Origin: Candidatus Zixiibacteriota bacterium
GTDB taxonomy: Bacteria; Zixibacteria; MSB-5A5; GN15; PGXB01
Direction: 5' to 3'
Assembly: GCA_016933695.1 (NCBI GenBank)
Contig: JAFGAL010000003.1
Location: 54,079 to 118,078, forward strand
Length of the DNA stretch: 64,000 nt
Position 1 is the first letter of the stretch; each line of letters begins with the position of its first letter. Of this stretch, positions 31,538-40,065 are shown piece by piece. Under the pieces are notes generated by a model. It worked only from the letters and a program-made list of their open reading frames with translations. It did no database searches and was not told where the DNA came from. The position numbers and the translations under genes are program-made.

Positions 31538-33028
31538 ATGTATAAAACCGTTACAACACTATGGGTTATCGCCGTTATACTGATTGGGGGAAGGATGGCT
31601 GATGCCGCCGAGCGGCTTCCGACAGTGGCAGGGACGTTTTATCCCGATAATCCGACCGTTCTGCAAAACATGATTAACAACCATCTCGATGCGGTTGGCC
31701 AGTTGCCGGATATCGACGGGCGGATCGTCGCGATTATTGTCCCGCATGCCGGATTGGTGTACTCAGGAAAGATCGCGGCGCACGCATATAAACTGCTTGA
31801 GGGACAGGATATCCAAACCGCCGTTATTTGCGGGCCATCGCATCGTTATCGTTTTTCCGGAGTATCCGTGTATGGTCCGGATGTTACCTGGAAAACCCCA
31901 CTCGGAGATGTTTCGTGCAACAGGGAGAGATGTCTAAACCTTTTAAACTATGACGGCCATATCAAGGAAATCCCAGAGGCGCACCTGCAAGAACACTGTC
32001 TTGAGGTGCAATTGCCGTATCTGCAGACGGTGCTGGATGATTTCAAACTGGTGCCGGTGTTGATGGGGTATCCCGACCGGAAAACGATTGAACTGCTTGC
32101 CGATGCGCTCACTGCGATTGAACCGGATGACAAAACGATTATGATTGCGTCGACCGACTGGCAGCACTACCGTCCGGCAAGCGCCGGCTGGGTAATGGAT
32201 TCGCTGGGAATCGATTGCCTGATGCGATATGATGCCAAACGGCTGACAGAACTTCTGGATGACGGCAAAGTCGAAATGTGCGGCGGCGGAGCGACCGTGG
32301 CGATCATGAAAGCGGCGAAAGCCAGAGGCGCCGACCGGATAAGAATTCTCAAATATGGCGATTCGGGGGATATGTCCGGAGATAAAAGCTCCGTGGTCGG
32401 ATATGTCGCGGCAGTGATATACGCATCGGGCGAAAACTCCGCCCCGAAGGAATCGAAACGAATTGAAAAGCCGGATCGACCGCCGTTGTATGAATTAAAC
32501 GAAAAAGAAAAGAATGAATTACTGACAATAGCGAGAACGTCGATCTCAACCTACCTCGAGACGGGCCATCCGGCCGAATTCCGGGCCGAAGGCAAACTGG
32601 CCGAACCGGGCGCGGCGTTTGTGACCCTGACCAAACAGGAACAATTGCGCGGCTGTATCGGCCATGTCGCCGCCGTGGCGCCGTTGTATCAAACGGTCGC
32701 GACCTGTGCGGTGCAGGCGGCGGTGGCGGACCGTCGGTTCCCGCCGGTAAGCGCGGCGGAACTTTCGCAATTACATCTGGAAATTTCGGTATTAACGCCG
32801 ATGCAGAAGGTGGATGATATCAATACCATCGAGGTCGGCCGCGACGGTTTGATGATTGAAAGGGGAAATAATCGCGGTTTATTGCTTCCGCAGGTCGCGA
32901 CTGATTACGGCTGGAACCGAACCCAATTTCTAGAACAAACCTGCCGCAAAGCGGGGCTTCCGACAGATGCATACCGGTCGCCGGATGCCGTTATTTACCG
33001 CTTTCAGGCGCTGGTTTTCGGGGAGTGA
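31538..33028 (+). CDS. Exported Memo (system protein B) - AMMECR1 (system protein A) fusion
   Basis: 496 residues from the ATG at 31538. Residues 1-24 form a signal peptide (YKTVTTLWVIAVILIGG...ADA). Residues 25-290 are a Memo domain: AGTFYPDNP, VPHAGLVYSG, CGPSHRYRF, EHCLEVQLPYLQ, STDWQHY and CGGGATVA, including the His and Cys positions of human MEMO1's active-like site. Residues 325-496 are an AMMECR1 domain with LRGCIG, AAVADRRFPP and the LEISVLTP strand. In many bacteria these occur as separate or fused genes next to a dedicated radical SAM gene; here that gene is in the divergent operon. A signal peptide places this copy outside the cytoplasm. Substrate and reaction are unknown for the bacterial system. 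Confidence 0.9.
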   Translation: MYKTVTTLWVIAVILIGGRMADAAERLPTVAGTFYPDNPTVLQNMINNHLDAVGQLPDIDGRIVAIIVPHAGLVYSGKIAAHAYKLLEGQDIQTAVICGPSHRYRFSGVSVYGPDVTWKTPLGDVSCNRERCLNLLNYDGHIKEIPEAHLQEHCLEVQLPYLQTVLDDFKLVPVLMGYPDRKTIELLADALTAIEPDDKTIMIASTDWQHYRPASAGWVMDSLGIDCLMRYDAKRLTELLDDGKVEMCGGGATVAIMKAAKARGADRIRILKYGDSGDMSGDKSSVVGYVAAVIYASGENSAPKESKRIEKPDRPPLYELNEKEKNELLTIARTSISTYLETGHPAEFRAEGKLAEPGAAFVTLTKQEQLRGCIGHVAAVAPLYQTVATCAVQAAVADRRFPPVSAAELSQLHLEISVLTPMQKVDDINTIEVGRDGLMIERGNNRGLLLPQVATDYGWNRTQFLEQTCRKAGLPTDAYRSPDAVIYRFQALVFGE

Positions 33029-33033
33029 GTGGC

Positions 33034-33062
33034 TTGACTTTGACACCGAAAATTGTTATTAT
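33034..33062 (+). promoter_or_regulatory. Promoter of the eleven-gene operon
   Basis: TTGACT (33034-33039), 17-base spacer, TATTAT (33057-33062). Predicted start near 33069 gives a leader of about 25 bases with GGAGG before the TTG start at 33094. A second overlapping TTGACA occurs at 33040-33045. Confidence 0.65.
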
Positions 33063-33093
33063 TACAGATTTTACATAATTGGAGGATAGGCGA

Positions 33094-34173
33094 TTGACAT
33101 ACGGTGTAATCCTTGCCGGGGGGCGTGGTGAACGGTTCTGGCCGCTGTCGCGGGCGGAGCGACCCAAACAATTATTGCGGCTGATTTCCGATAAAACCAT
33201 GCTTCAGGAAACCATTGACCGCATTCTGCCGTTAATCCCGGTCGAACGCATTGTCGTGGTTACATCGGAAGACATGATCGACCTGATTCTCAAGGAAATC
33301 CCGATTCTCAAGCCGGAAAACATCCTGGCCGAACCGATGGGACGCAACACCTGTCTGGCCATCGGTCTGGCCGCGGAACACTTGCGTCGGCAGGACCCCA
33401 GGGCGGTTATGGCGGTGCTGTCCGCCGATCATATTATCAAACCGGCCGAACGGCTTCACGATTTGATCAAAGTCGGCGCGGATATCGCCGCCGCCGACGA
33501 CAAGCTGATCACGATCGGCATCGATCCCACCCGCCCCGATACGGCGTACGGCTATATCAAACTGTCGCAGTTGTACAAATCGGTCAATAATATTCAGGTG
33601 TTCGAGGTGGACTCATTCACCGAGAAACCCAAACCGGCGGTCGCGCAGGAGTATTACTACGGACGCAAACACCTGTGGAATTCCGGAATGTTTATCTGGT
33701 CGGTGGAGACGATTATCAACGCCATCAACCAATGCCAGGTCGATATCGGTCGGGCGCTCGATGAATATGCCGGTCATATCGACCAAAGCGACGAGCTGGC
33801 TTGCCGTCGCAAACTCTACGAGGAAAGCGATGGGATCTCGATCGATTTCGCGGTGCTGGAAAACGCCGGCAACGTGGTAACGATCAAGGGCGATATTATC
33901 TGGGATGACGTCGGAAGCTGGAATTCGCTGGAACGATACAAGGAACGCGATCAGGAAAACAACGTCATCGTTGGACAGGTGCGCGCCATCGATTCGTTCG
34001 AAAATACGATTTACAATGACAGCAACGGACTGGTCATATCGCTTGGCGTCTCCGATCTGGTGGTGGTCAAAACCGACGATATCGTGCTGGTGGCCCATAA
34101 AACCAAAGTGAATGAGGTCAAACAACTGCTGGCCGAGATGAACGGCGATGACAAGATGAAAGTGTACTTATGA
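33094..34173 (+). CDS. Mannose-1-phosphate guanylyltransferase
   Basis: 359 residues from a TTG at 33094, chosen because GGAGG lies at ideal spacing and the first residues (TYGVILAGGRGERFWPLSR) then fit the family. Signature parts are the nucleotide-binding loop LAGGRGERFWPLSR, RPKQLLRL, AEPMGRNTC, VLSADHII, DTAYGYIKL and FTEKPKP. It makes GDP-mannose from mannose 1-phosphate and GTP for glycan synthesis in the cytoplasm. Length matches the single-function enzyme; the isomerase domain of bifunctional ManC is absent. It opens an operon of eleven coupled genes, the next starting within its stop codon (ATGA). No other sugar-nucleotide genes are nearby. Confidence 0.93.
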   Translation: MTYGVILAGGRGERFWPLSRAERPKQLLRLISDKTMLQETIDRILPLIPVERIVVVTSEDMIDLILKEIPILKPENILAEPMGRNTCLAIGLAAEHLRRQDPRAVMAVLSADHIIKPAERLHDLIKVGADIAAADDKLITIGIDPTRPDTAYGYIKLSQLYKSVNNIQVFEVDSFTEKPKPAVAQEYYYGRKHLWNSGMFIWSVETIINAINQCQVDIGRALDEYAGHIDQSDELACRRKLYEESDGISIDFAVLENAGNVVTIKGDIIWDDVGSWNSLERYKERDQENNVIVGQVRAIDSFENTIYNDSNGLVISLGVSDLVVVKTDDIVLVAHKTKVNEVKQLLAEMNGDDKMKVYL

Positions 34174-34802
34174 AACGACTATCCGCCGCCATGCTGTTTG
34201 GCATCATGATCCTCGCGCTGATGGTGCCGGCGTGTCGACAGGGATTCGAGCGGCAACCGGGCGAGGAGCAGCCGGTAGAACGTCCGACCGAAATGCCCAA
34301 AGGTGACAATCCGCTGGGACTGCCCGCGGATGCCGAGATCGTGCCGGACAAATACCCGATTCTGGCACGAGTCGATTCGGTTGTGACCGATGACAGCCTG
34401 GCGGTTGCGATGCCCCCGGCCGATTCGATTGCCGATGAACAAAACCGTTACGAATCGTACCGCATCCAGTTGTTCACGTCGAAAACGTACGGACCGGCGG
34501 TGCACGAACGCGCCGTGGCCGATGAAGTGTTCGATCAGGTCACCTGGCTGGATTACGAGGTGCCGTACTACAAGGTTCGCGTGGGCGATTTCGATGACCG
34601 CGAAGCGGCCGAAGCCTACCTGCCCGCAGTGAAGGAAGCCGGCTATCCCACCGCCTGGGTGGTGAAGGTCAATCTCGAGGTCTGGCGGATCGACGGCATG
34701 TATGACGACGAGAAAATCCCACCGATGTACGATTCAACCGACGTAGACGAGACTGCGCCGCCGGAGCAGGAAGATGACACGACCGAATATTATGACGATT
34801 AA
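34170..34802 (+). CDS. SPOR-domain lipoprotein
   Basis: 210 residues. A lipoprotein signal ends at LMVPAC (Cys22), followed by a Pro/Glu-rich spacer. Residues about 95-170 match a SPOR domain: YRIQLFTSKTYGPAVHERA, YYKVRVGDFDDREAAEAYL, AGYPTAWVV, a fold that binds denuded peptidoglycan glycan strands. The C-terminal 40 residues are acidic and likely disordered. It is probably tethered to a membrane in the periplasm and may localise to the division septum. It overlaps both the guanylyltransferase (ATGA) and the Sua5-like gene (29 bases). Confidence 0.85.
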   Translation: MKRLSAAMLFGIMILALMVPACRQGFERQPGEEQPVERPTEMPKGDNPLGLPADAEIVPDKYPILARVDSVVTDDSLAVAMPPADSIADEQNRYESYRIQLFTSKTYGPAVHERAVADEVFDQVTWLDYEVPYYKVRVGDFDDREAAEAYLPAVKEAGYPTAWVVKVNLEVWRIDGMYDDEKIPPMYDSTDVDETAPPEQEDDTTEYYDD

Positions 34803-35412
34803 TCCCGATACTCCCGCGGAACCAATCCTGAAAATGGCGGTAGATATATTACGAAAGGATGGTATTCTGCTGGCGCCGACGGAAACACGATACGGACTTC
34901 TGACGCGAATCGATCGCCCCGACACGGTGCGGGAGTTATACCGCATGAAAAGACGACGTTTGGATCAGCCTACCGCCGTTTTTCTGAAGTCGATTGCGGA
35001 AATCGACCGGTACGCCCGTCCGACCGTGTGTTCGTCCAAACTGGCGAAATGGTTTTTGCCCGGGCCGATGACAGTGGTGTTGTCGGCGCACGAGAACTTG
35101 CCGGCGCCCGTGACGGTCGACGGCAAAATCGGGATTCGCGTGTCGTCGTCGGCGGTTATCGCCGGTTTGCTGGATCGGATCGATTTCCGGCTGACCGCCA
35201 CCAGCGCCAATCTGTCGGGCGAACCGGAAGCGGAAACCGTTGCCGAAATTGCAGAGATATTTGGCGAGACCGTCCCGCTGTATCTTGATGCCGGGCCGCT
35301 GGGCGGACCGCCGTCAACCGTAGTCGATTGCACCGGAGACCGGCCGGTGGTATTGCGACGGGGAGTGATTGCCGAAGAGGAAATCAACCGCGTGATTGGA
35401 AAGGCATTATGA
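34774..35412 (+). CDS. Sua5/YciO/YrdC family protein (L-threonylcarbamoyladenylate synthase type)
   Basis: 212 residues. Family motifs: GILLAPTETRYGLL (substrate threonine site), RELYRMKRRRLDQPTAVFL, FLPGPMTVVLSA, KIGIRVSSSAVI, LTATSANLSGEPEAE and STVVDCTGDRPVVLRRG. The conserved KR..P and SANxSG elements are present. The enzyme class makes threonylcarbamoyl-AMP for the tRNA t6A37 modification; a YciO-like role cannot be excluded. The ATG at 34774 has GGAG seven bases upstream; a second ATG at 34792 has none. It overlaps the SPOR gene by 29 bases and the phosphatase gene by ATGA. The same pairing with a YwlE-type phosphatase is known in Bacillus (ywlC-ywlE region). Confidence 0.88.
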   Translation: MTRPNIMTINPDTPAEPILKMAVDILRKDGILLAPTETRYGLLTRIDRPDTVRELYRMKRRRLDQPTAVFLKSIAEIDRYARPTVCSSKLAKWFLPGPMTVVLSAHENLPAPVTVDGKIGIRVSSSAVIAGLLDRIDFRLTATSANLSGEPEAETVAEIAEIFGETVPLYLDAGPLGGPPSTVVDCTGDRPVVLRRGVIAEEEINRVIGKAL

Positions 35413-35912
35413 GCAAGATCTATAAAGTGATGTTTGTCTGTACCGGCAATACCTGCCGCTCACCGATGGCGGAGGGGGCGTTGCGCAAACTGCTGGAAAA
35501 CCGGGGGGTCAACGGGATTGAGGTCTTTTCATCCGGAACCGGGGCCACGCCGATGTTTTCCGCTACGGAATACGCCGTCGAAGCCTGCAAGGTATGGGAT
35601 GCCGATATCTCCGGACATCGATCGCAACCGCTGATTCGGGAGTTGATCGAGATTGCGGATTTGATTCTGGCAATGTCGCCGTCACACTGCCACCGCGTGG
35701 TAACTCTTGATCCGTCCGCCGAGGATAAAACGTTTTTATTGAAAAACTTCCCCGAACCGGGATGTGTCGGCGAGGGTGTCGATGATCCGATCGGTGGTTC
35801 GCTGGATGTGTACAATCGCGCCTTTATCGAAATCGCGGAGGAAATCGGCCGGATACTGCCGATGATCATCGAACGCGCCGAAGCGAATGGAAAGGAACAG
35901 GCGGATTCATGA
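35409..35912 (+). CDS. Low-molecular-weight phosphatase, YwlE-like (possible protein-arginine phosphatase)
   Basis: 167 residues from the ATG at 35409 (ATGA overlap). The active-site loop is VCTGNTCRSPMAEG, with the C-x5-R signature, and the general acid loop is DDPIGG. The Thr in CTGNTCRS is the residue that in Bacillus YwlE favours phosphoarginine over phosphotyrosine; most tyrosine-specific members have a bulkier aliphatic residue there. So an arginine phosphatase is plausible, but no arginine kinase (McsB) gene is in the window. Length fits the family (about 150-160) with a short C-terminal extension. It is cytoplasmic and co-translated with Sua5 and DUF3108 genes. Confidence 0.87.
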   Translation: MSKIYKVMFVCTGNTCRSPMAEGALRKLLENRGVNGIEVFSSGTGATPMFSATEYAVEACKVWDADISGHRSQPLIRELIEIADLILAMSPSHCHRVVTLDPSAEDKTFLLKNFPEPGCVGEGVDDPIGGSLDVYNRAFIEIAEEIGRILPMIIERAEANGKEQADS

Positions 35913-36724
35913 TAAAAAGCTTCCTGGCGGCCTTCGGTATTCTGCTGGCGTTCATGGCGGGATTATACTATCTGCATATCAGCGGAACAACGGCCGTGGC
36001 ACAAACCGATTCCACGATGTTCGACGAGGGGATCAATCGGTTTGTCGTCAACAATGCCTTCGGCGTCGGGGAGAAGCTGACGTTTGACATCGGCTATGGA
36101 TTCATTAATGCCGGGTTTGCAACCATGGAAGTCGCGGATGTGATCGAATACAACGACCGTCCCTGCTATCTGTTGCGCTCCACGGCCAATTCGAACAAGT
36201 TCTTCTCGACGTTTTATCGTGTGGAGGACGTGGTCGAGTCGGTGGTCGACGCCCGGGGATTGTACTCGTGGTATTTCGAAAAAAACCTGAAAGAGGGAAG
36301 CTACCGGTCGACCCGCGCCTACGGTTTCGATCAGGAGAACCGGCTGACGGTGTATGACGGCGACACGATTGAAGTCGCCCCGTTCGTGCAGGATGCCCTG
36401 TCGGTGTTATACTATACACGCACCTGCGACCTGAAAGTGGGATCATCGGTATATATCGATAATTTCACCGATGGCGAAAATTACGCGATGGAAGTGCGGG
36501 TTCTGCGCGAAGAAACGGTCAAAGTCAAAGCGGGGCGGTTCGATTGTATTGTCGTGGAACCACTGTTGCGAACCTCCGGGATTTTCAAACATGAAGGCAA
36601 ACTGACCGTGTGGCTGACCAACGACCGCCTGAAGATGCCGGTGCTGATGAAATCCAAAGTCCTGGTGGGATCGATCTCGGCGGAATTGACGGATTATGAA
36701 CTGGGCGAAATGATGGATTTTTGA
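35909..36724 (+). CDS. DUF3108 domain protein, exported
   Basis: 271 residues. An N-terminal hydrophobic segment (about 3-30) acts as signal peptide or anchor. The rest matches the DUF3108 family of periplasmic beta-rich proteins: GEKLTFDIGYGFINAGFATMEV in outline, STANSNKFFSTFYRVED, LYSWYFEKNLKEG, VQDALSVLYYTRT and a C-terminal VWLTNDRLKMPVLMKSKV. The fold is lipocalin- or LolA-like; the molecular role is unknown, with a link to envelope lipids or glycan often supposed. It overlaps the phosphatase by ATGA, and its stop overlaps the next start by one base (TGATG). Confidence 0.85.
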   Translation: MIKSFLAAFGILLAFMAGLYYLHISGTTAVAQTDSTMFDEGINRFVVNNAFGVGEKLTFDIGYGFINAGFATMEVADVIEYNDRPCYLLRSTANSNKFFSTFYRVEDVVESVVDARGLYSWYFEKNLKEGSYRSTRAYGFDQENRLTVYDGDTIEVAPFVQDALSVLYYTRTCDLKVGSSVYIDNFTDGENYAMEVRVLREETVKVKAGRFDCIVVEPLLRTSGIFKHEGKLTVWLTNDRLKMPVLMKSKVLVGSISAELTDYELGEMMDF

Positions 36725-37686
36725 TGACGAATAACAGTCGCTTTAAAACGGTTGACCTCAATCGGGTCACGACCATTGCGCTTGATGAACGCGACAGCAA
36801 GGTGGCGATTGACCTGCTGGGTTATCCCTGCCCGCCCGATTCGGCGCGGGCCTTTTTCGATAGTCTCCCGGGATTCCTCAAAGCCGCCGACTTGCGCGAG
36901 TATATCGGACGTGTTGCCGAGGCGCGCCGAAACGGTTTGCCGTTTCATGTCCTCATGGGGGCGCACGTGATCAAGGTCGGTCTGTCGCCGATCGTGATCG
37001 ATCTGATGAAATCCCGGATTATAACCGGCTTGTCTCTCAATAGCGCCGGACTGATTCACGACCTGGAACTGGCGTTCGCGGGCAAGACTTCCGAGGACGT
37101 GCAGGCGGGACTAAAGGACGGATCGTTTGGTATGTCCGAAAAAACCGGACGCTGGTTCGCCGATGTCGCCGCACTGGCCAAAGCACGGGGGATCGGTATG
37201 GGGCAGGCCGCCGGCGAATATCTCCTCGAAAACAAGGCCCCGCATACCCATCTGTCACTGTTTGCCTCTGCCCGTGAATGCGATCTCCCGGCGACGATAC
37301 ACGTCGGCATCGGCACCGATATCGTCAACCAGATGAGTTTTTTCGATCCGGCCGCAACGGCCGAGGCCTCCTATCTTGATTTCAAAATTCTCTCCCATAT
37401 ATTAACCGAGGCCGATCGCGGCGGAGTGGTTGCCAATGTCGGTTCGGCGGTGGTTTTGCCGGAAGTGTTCTTAAAGGCACTGACCGTGGCGCGAAATATA
37501 AAAAAAGGCGAACGGCGCATCGTCACCGCGAATTTCGATATGATCAGCCAGTACCGGCCGCTGACCAATGTCGTCAAACGCCCGACCGCCGACGGCGGAC
37601 GGGGATATGCGTTTGTCGGCCATCATGAATTGATGATCCCCCTTTTGGCGTGGGGATTGAAGGCGTATGTTACGAACATCAGATAA
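36724..37686 (+). CDS. Deoxyhypusine-synthase-like protein of unknown function
   Basis: 320 residues from the ATG at 36724. The order of segments resembles deoxyhypusine synthase: ITGLSLNSAGLIHDLELA (compare the TAGGVEEDL region), ATIHVGIGTDIVNQMSFF (compare the LTDGSLGDMIFF region) and GGVVANVGSAVVLPEVFLKAL (compare the GGGVVKHHI region). The catalytic lysine of the true enzyme falls where this protein has a Leu/Pro stretch, so eIF5A-type modification is not expected, and bacteria lack that substrate. A Rossmann-type NAD-binding fold is likely. The protein is cytoplasmic with no signal peptide. Its operon position between DUF3108 and FTCD gives no clear substrate. Confidence 0.55.
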   Translation: MTNNSRFKTVDLNRVTTIALDERDSKVAIDLLGYPCPPDSARAFFDSLPGFLKAADLREYIGRVAEARRNGLPFHVLMGAHVIKVGLSPIVIDLMKSRIITGLSLNSAGLIHDLELAFAGKTSEDVQAGLKDGSFGMSEKTGRWFADVAALAKARGIGMGQAAGEYLLENKAPHTHLSLFASARECDLPATIHVGIGTDIVNQMSFFDPAATAEASYLDFKILSHILTEADRGGVVANVGSAVVLPEVFLKALTVARNIKKGERRIVTANFDMISQYRPLTNVVKRPTADGGRGYAFVGHHELMIPLLAWGLKAYVTNIR

Positions 37687-37704
37687 GAAAATGGAGATAC
37701 GGCA

Positions 37705-39234
37705 ATGATACGACTGGTGGAATGTGTTCCCAACTTTTCCGAAGGGCGACGCAAGGAAGTTATCGAACAAATAATTGGTGAAATCACGACGGTTGCCAAT
37801 GTCACCATGCTTGATTATGAGATGGACGGCGATCACAACCGGGCGGTGGTGACGTTTGTGTGTCCGCCGGAGGACGCCGTGGAAGCCTGTTTCCGGGGGA
37901 TTAAGAAAGCGTCCGAGTTGATCGATTTGCGGACCCACAAGGGAGAGCATCCCCGCATGGGCGCTACTGATGTGTGCCCGTTCATCCCGATTTCGGGTTT
38001 ACAGGTCTCCGAGGCGGTGGAACTGGCGCATCAACTCGGCAAGCGCGTCGGAGAGGAACTCAATATTCCGGTTTTCTTTTATGAATCGGCGGCGACCCGT
38101 CCCGATCGCGAGAATCTCGCGGACGTGCGCAGAGGCCAGTACGAGGGATTAATCAAAGCCATTGAGGAAGATCCCAATCGCAAGCCGGATTATGGTCCCG
38201 CCAAAATGCACCTTCAGGCCGGCGCCACCGCTGTGGGAGTGCGCTTCCCGCTGGTGGCATACAACGTGTACCTCGACACCAACCGGGTGTCGATTGCCCG
38301 CAAAATCGCCGACGCGGTGCGTTTTCTCAAGGGCGGGTACCGCTATGTCAAGGCGATGGGATTCATGATCAAGGAGAGAGACTGCACCCAGGTATCGATG
38401 AACCTGGTTAACTATACCCAGACCCCGATATTTCGCGTCTTCGAGACGATCAAGGCCGAGGCGGCCCGTTACGGCGTAAACGTTCTGTCATCCGAAATCG
38501 TCGGCCTGCTTCCGCAGGAGGCGTTGTTTGATGTCGCCGACTATTATCTGCAACTGGAAAATTTCAGCCCCGATCAGGTGCTAGAAGAACGGATGCGGCG
38601 CGCCGGATCATCCAGCGGCGGAGGTGAGGCACAGAACTTCTACGAAGCAGTGGCGGCGAAAAGTCCGACTCCCGGCGGCGGTTCAGTGGCGGCGTCGGCC
38701 GGAGCGCTGGGCGCGGCCCTGAACTCCATGGTCTGCCGGTTGACCGTCATGAAGAAGAAATACAAAGACGTGGCCGAGGAACTGACTGCGCTTCGCGATG
38801 ACTCCGAACAACTGCGATATATCCTCCAGGATTTAATCAAGCGCGACGGCGAGGCGTTTGATGCCCTGATGAGCGCGATGAAAATGCCGAAAGACTTCGA
38901 TGAGGAGAAAGAGAAACGCGCCAAAGCCATTTTCGAAGCCACCAGGGGCGCCGCGCTGGTGCCGCTGGAAACCGCCGAAACGGCACTCAAAGTCCTCGAG
39001 CAAAGTAAAATCGTGGCAGCGAAAGGTAATGTCAATTCGGTTTCCGATGCCGGCGTATCCGCACTGATGGCCAAAGCCGCGATCGACGGCGCGCTGTATA
39101 ATGTCCGGATCAATATCAGCGGCTTTGAAGATCAGGCATTTGTGGATGAGATGAAAGCCAAAATCAAACCCATTCAGGAACGCAGTGACGCGCTGGCCGC
39201 GGAAATCAGGCAGATCGTGGAAAGCAAGCTGTAA
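37705..39234 (+). CDS. Bifunctional glutamate formimidoyltransferase / formimidoyltetrahydrofolate cyclodeaminase
   Basis: 509 residues in two parts. Residues 1-300 are glutamate formimidoyltransferase (LVECVPNFSEGRRKEVI, DGDHNRAVVTFV, GEHPRMGATDVCPFIP, GVRFPLVAYNVYL). Residues 312-509 are the cyclodeaminase (SPTPGGGSVAASAGALGAAL). Together they transfer a formimidoyl group from formiminoglutamate to tetrahydrofolate and release ammonia, the last step of one histidine degradation route, as in animal FTCD. No other histidine-use genes (hutH, hutU, hutI) are in the window. GGAGA precedes the ATG by eight bases. It is 18 bases after the previous gene and abuts the PHP gene without a gap. Confidence 0.93.
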   Translation: MIRLVECVPNFSEGRRKEVIEQIIGEITTVANVTMLDYEMDGDHNRAVVTFVCPPEDAVEACFRGIKKASELIDLRTHKGEHPRMGATDVCPFIPISGLQVSEAVELAHQLGKRVGEELNIPVFFYESAATRPDRENLADVRRGQYEGLIKAIEEDPNRKPDYGPAKMHLQAGATAVGVRFPLVAYNVYLDTNRVSIARKIADAVRFLKGGYRYVKAMGFMIKERDCTQVSMNLVNYTQTPIFRVFETIKAEAARYGVNVLSSEIVGLLPQEALFDVADYYLQLENFSPDQVLEERMRRAGSSSGGGEAQNFYEAVAAKSPTPGGGSVAASAGALGAALNSMVCRLTVMKKKYKDVAEELTALRDDSEQLRYILQDLIKRDGEAFDALMSAMKMPKDFDEEKEKRAKAIFEATRGAALVPLETAETALKVLEQSKIVAAKGNVNSVSDAGVSALMAKAAIDGALYNVRINISGFEDQAFVDEMKAKIKPIQERSDALAAEIRQIVESKL

Positions 39235-40065
39235 ATGGCCGAATTTATTGACCTGCACCTGCATACGATCTATTCCGATGGAACCGATACCCCGGAAGAA
39301 CTCGTGGAACTTGCCCGACAGAAACAACTGGCGGCCTTTGCGATTACCGATCACGATAATGTCGGGGGATATAGGGAAGCTCGCGAATGTCTTCGCGATG
39401 GCGACCCGGAACTGGTGTCGGGGGTGGAACTTTCCGCGGGGCAATCCGGTGAGGATATTCACATCCTGGGGTATTTTATCGATCCGAATTCGACTGCGCT
39501 TCAAAAATCATTGGCCAATCTTCAGCAGAAACGGAACCTGCGCGGCGATGAGATGTTTAAAAAATTGCAGGCGCTTGGCATTGCCATTCCGCAAGGGCTT
39601 ATCCGGGAAATCGCCGGGAATTCCGCCGTGGCGCGTCCGCATGTCGCCGATGCGCTGGTTCGGGTGGGAGCGGTGCGTAACTATGATGAAGCCTTCCGAC
39701 GGTACATTGGAATCGGCTGTGACGCCTATGTCGCCAAGGAAAACCTGAAACCAAAGGAGGCCATAGCGCTGATTCATCAGGCCGGCGGGCTGGCATTTCT
39801 GGCACATCCGGCAATCGGCAATACCATCAAGTATGTTGATGAATTCGTCACCTATGGTCTGGACGGCATTGAAGTATATCATTCCAAGCACAACAAACAC
39901 ACCAGAAAGGGCTTTATCTCAATCGCACAATCCAAATCGTTATTGGTTTCCGGCGGAACGGACTATCACGGCCGAGGCGGCCGTTACGGCATGATCGGCT
40001 CACAACCGGTTCCGCTTGACTATTTAGTGGCCATGAAAAAGAGATTAACTGAAGCTAACGGGTGA
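39235..40065 (+). CDS. PHP-domain phosphoesterase
   Basis: 276 residues starting directly after the FTCD stop codon. The PHP metal motifs are clear: DLHLHTIYSDGTDTPEEL at the start, AITDHDNVGG, GVELSAG, HILGYF, GLAFLAHP, GIEVYHSKH and a final SGGTDYHG. This layout fits the YciV/RNase AM (5'-3' nucleoside 3',5'-bisphosphate phosphatase-like) group of about 280 residues, so the substrate may be a nucleotide or RNA 5' end; that is family-level inference. Cytoplasmic. The stop overlaps the GTG of the secreted metallopeptidase gene (GTGA). Confidence 0.88.
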   Translation: MAEFIDLHLHTIYSDGTDTPEELVELARQKQLAAFAITDHDNVGGYREARECLRDGDPELVSGVELSAGQSGEDIHILGYFIDPNSTALQKSLANLQQKRNLRGDEMFKKLQALGIAIPQGLIREIAGNSAVARPHVADALVRVGAVRNYDEAFRRYIGIGCDAYVAKENLKPKEAIALIHQAGGLAFLAHPAIGNTIKYVDEFVTYGLDGIEVYHSKHNKHTRKGFISIAQSKSLLVSGGTDYHGRGGRYGMIGSQPVPLDYLVAMKKRLTEANG

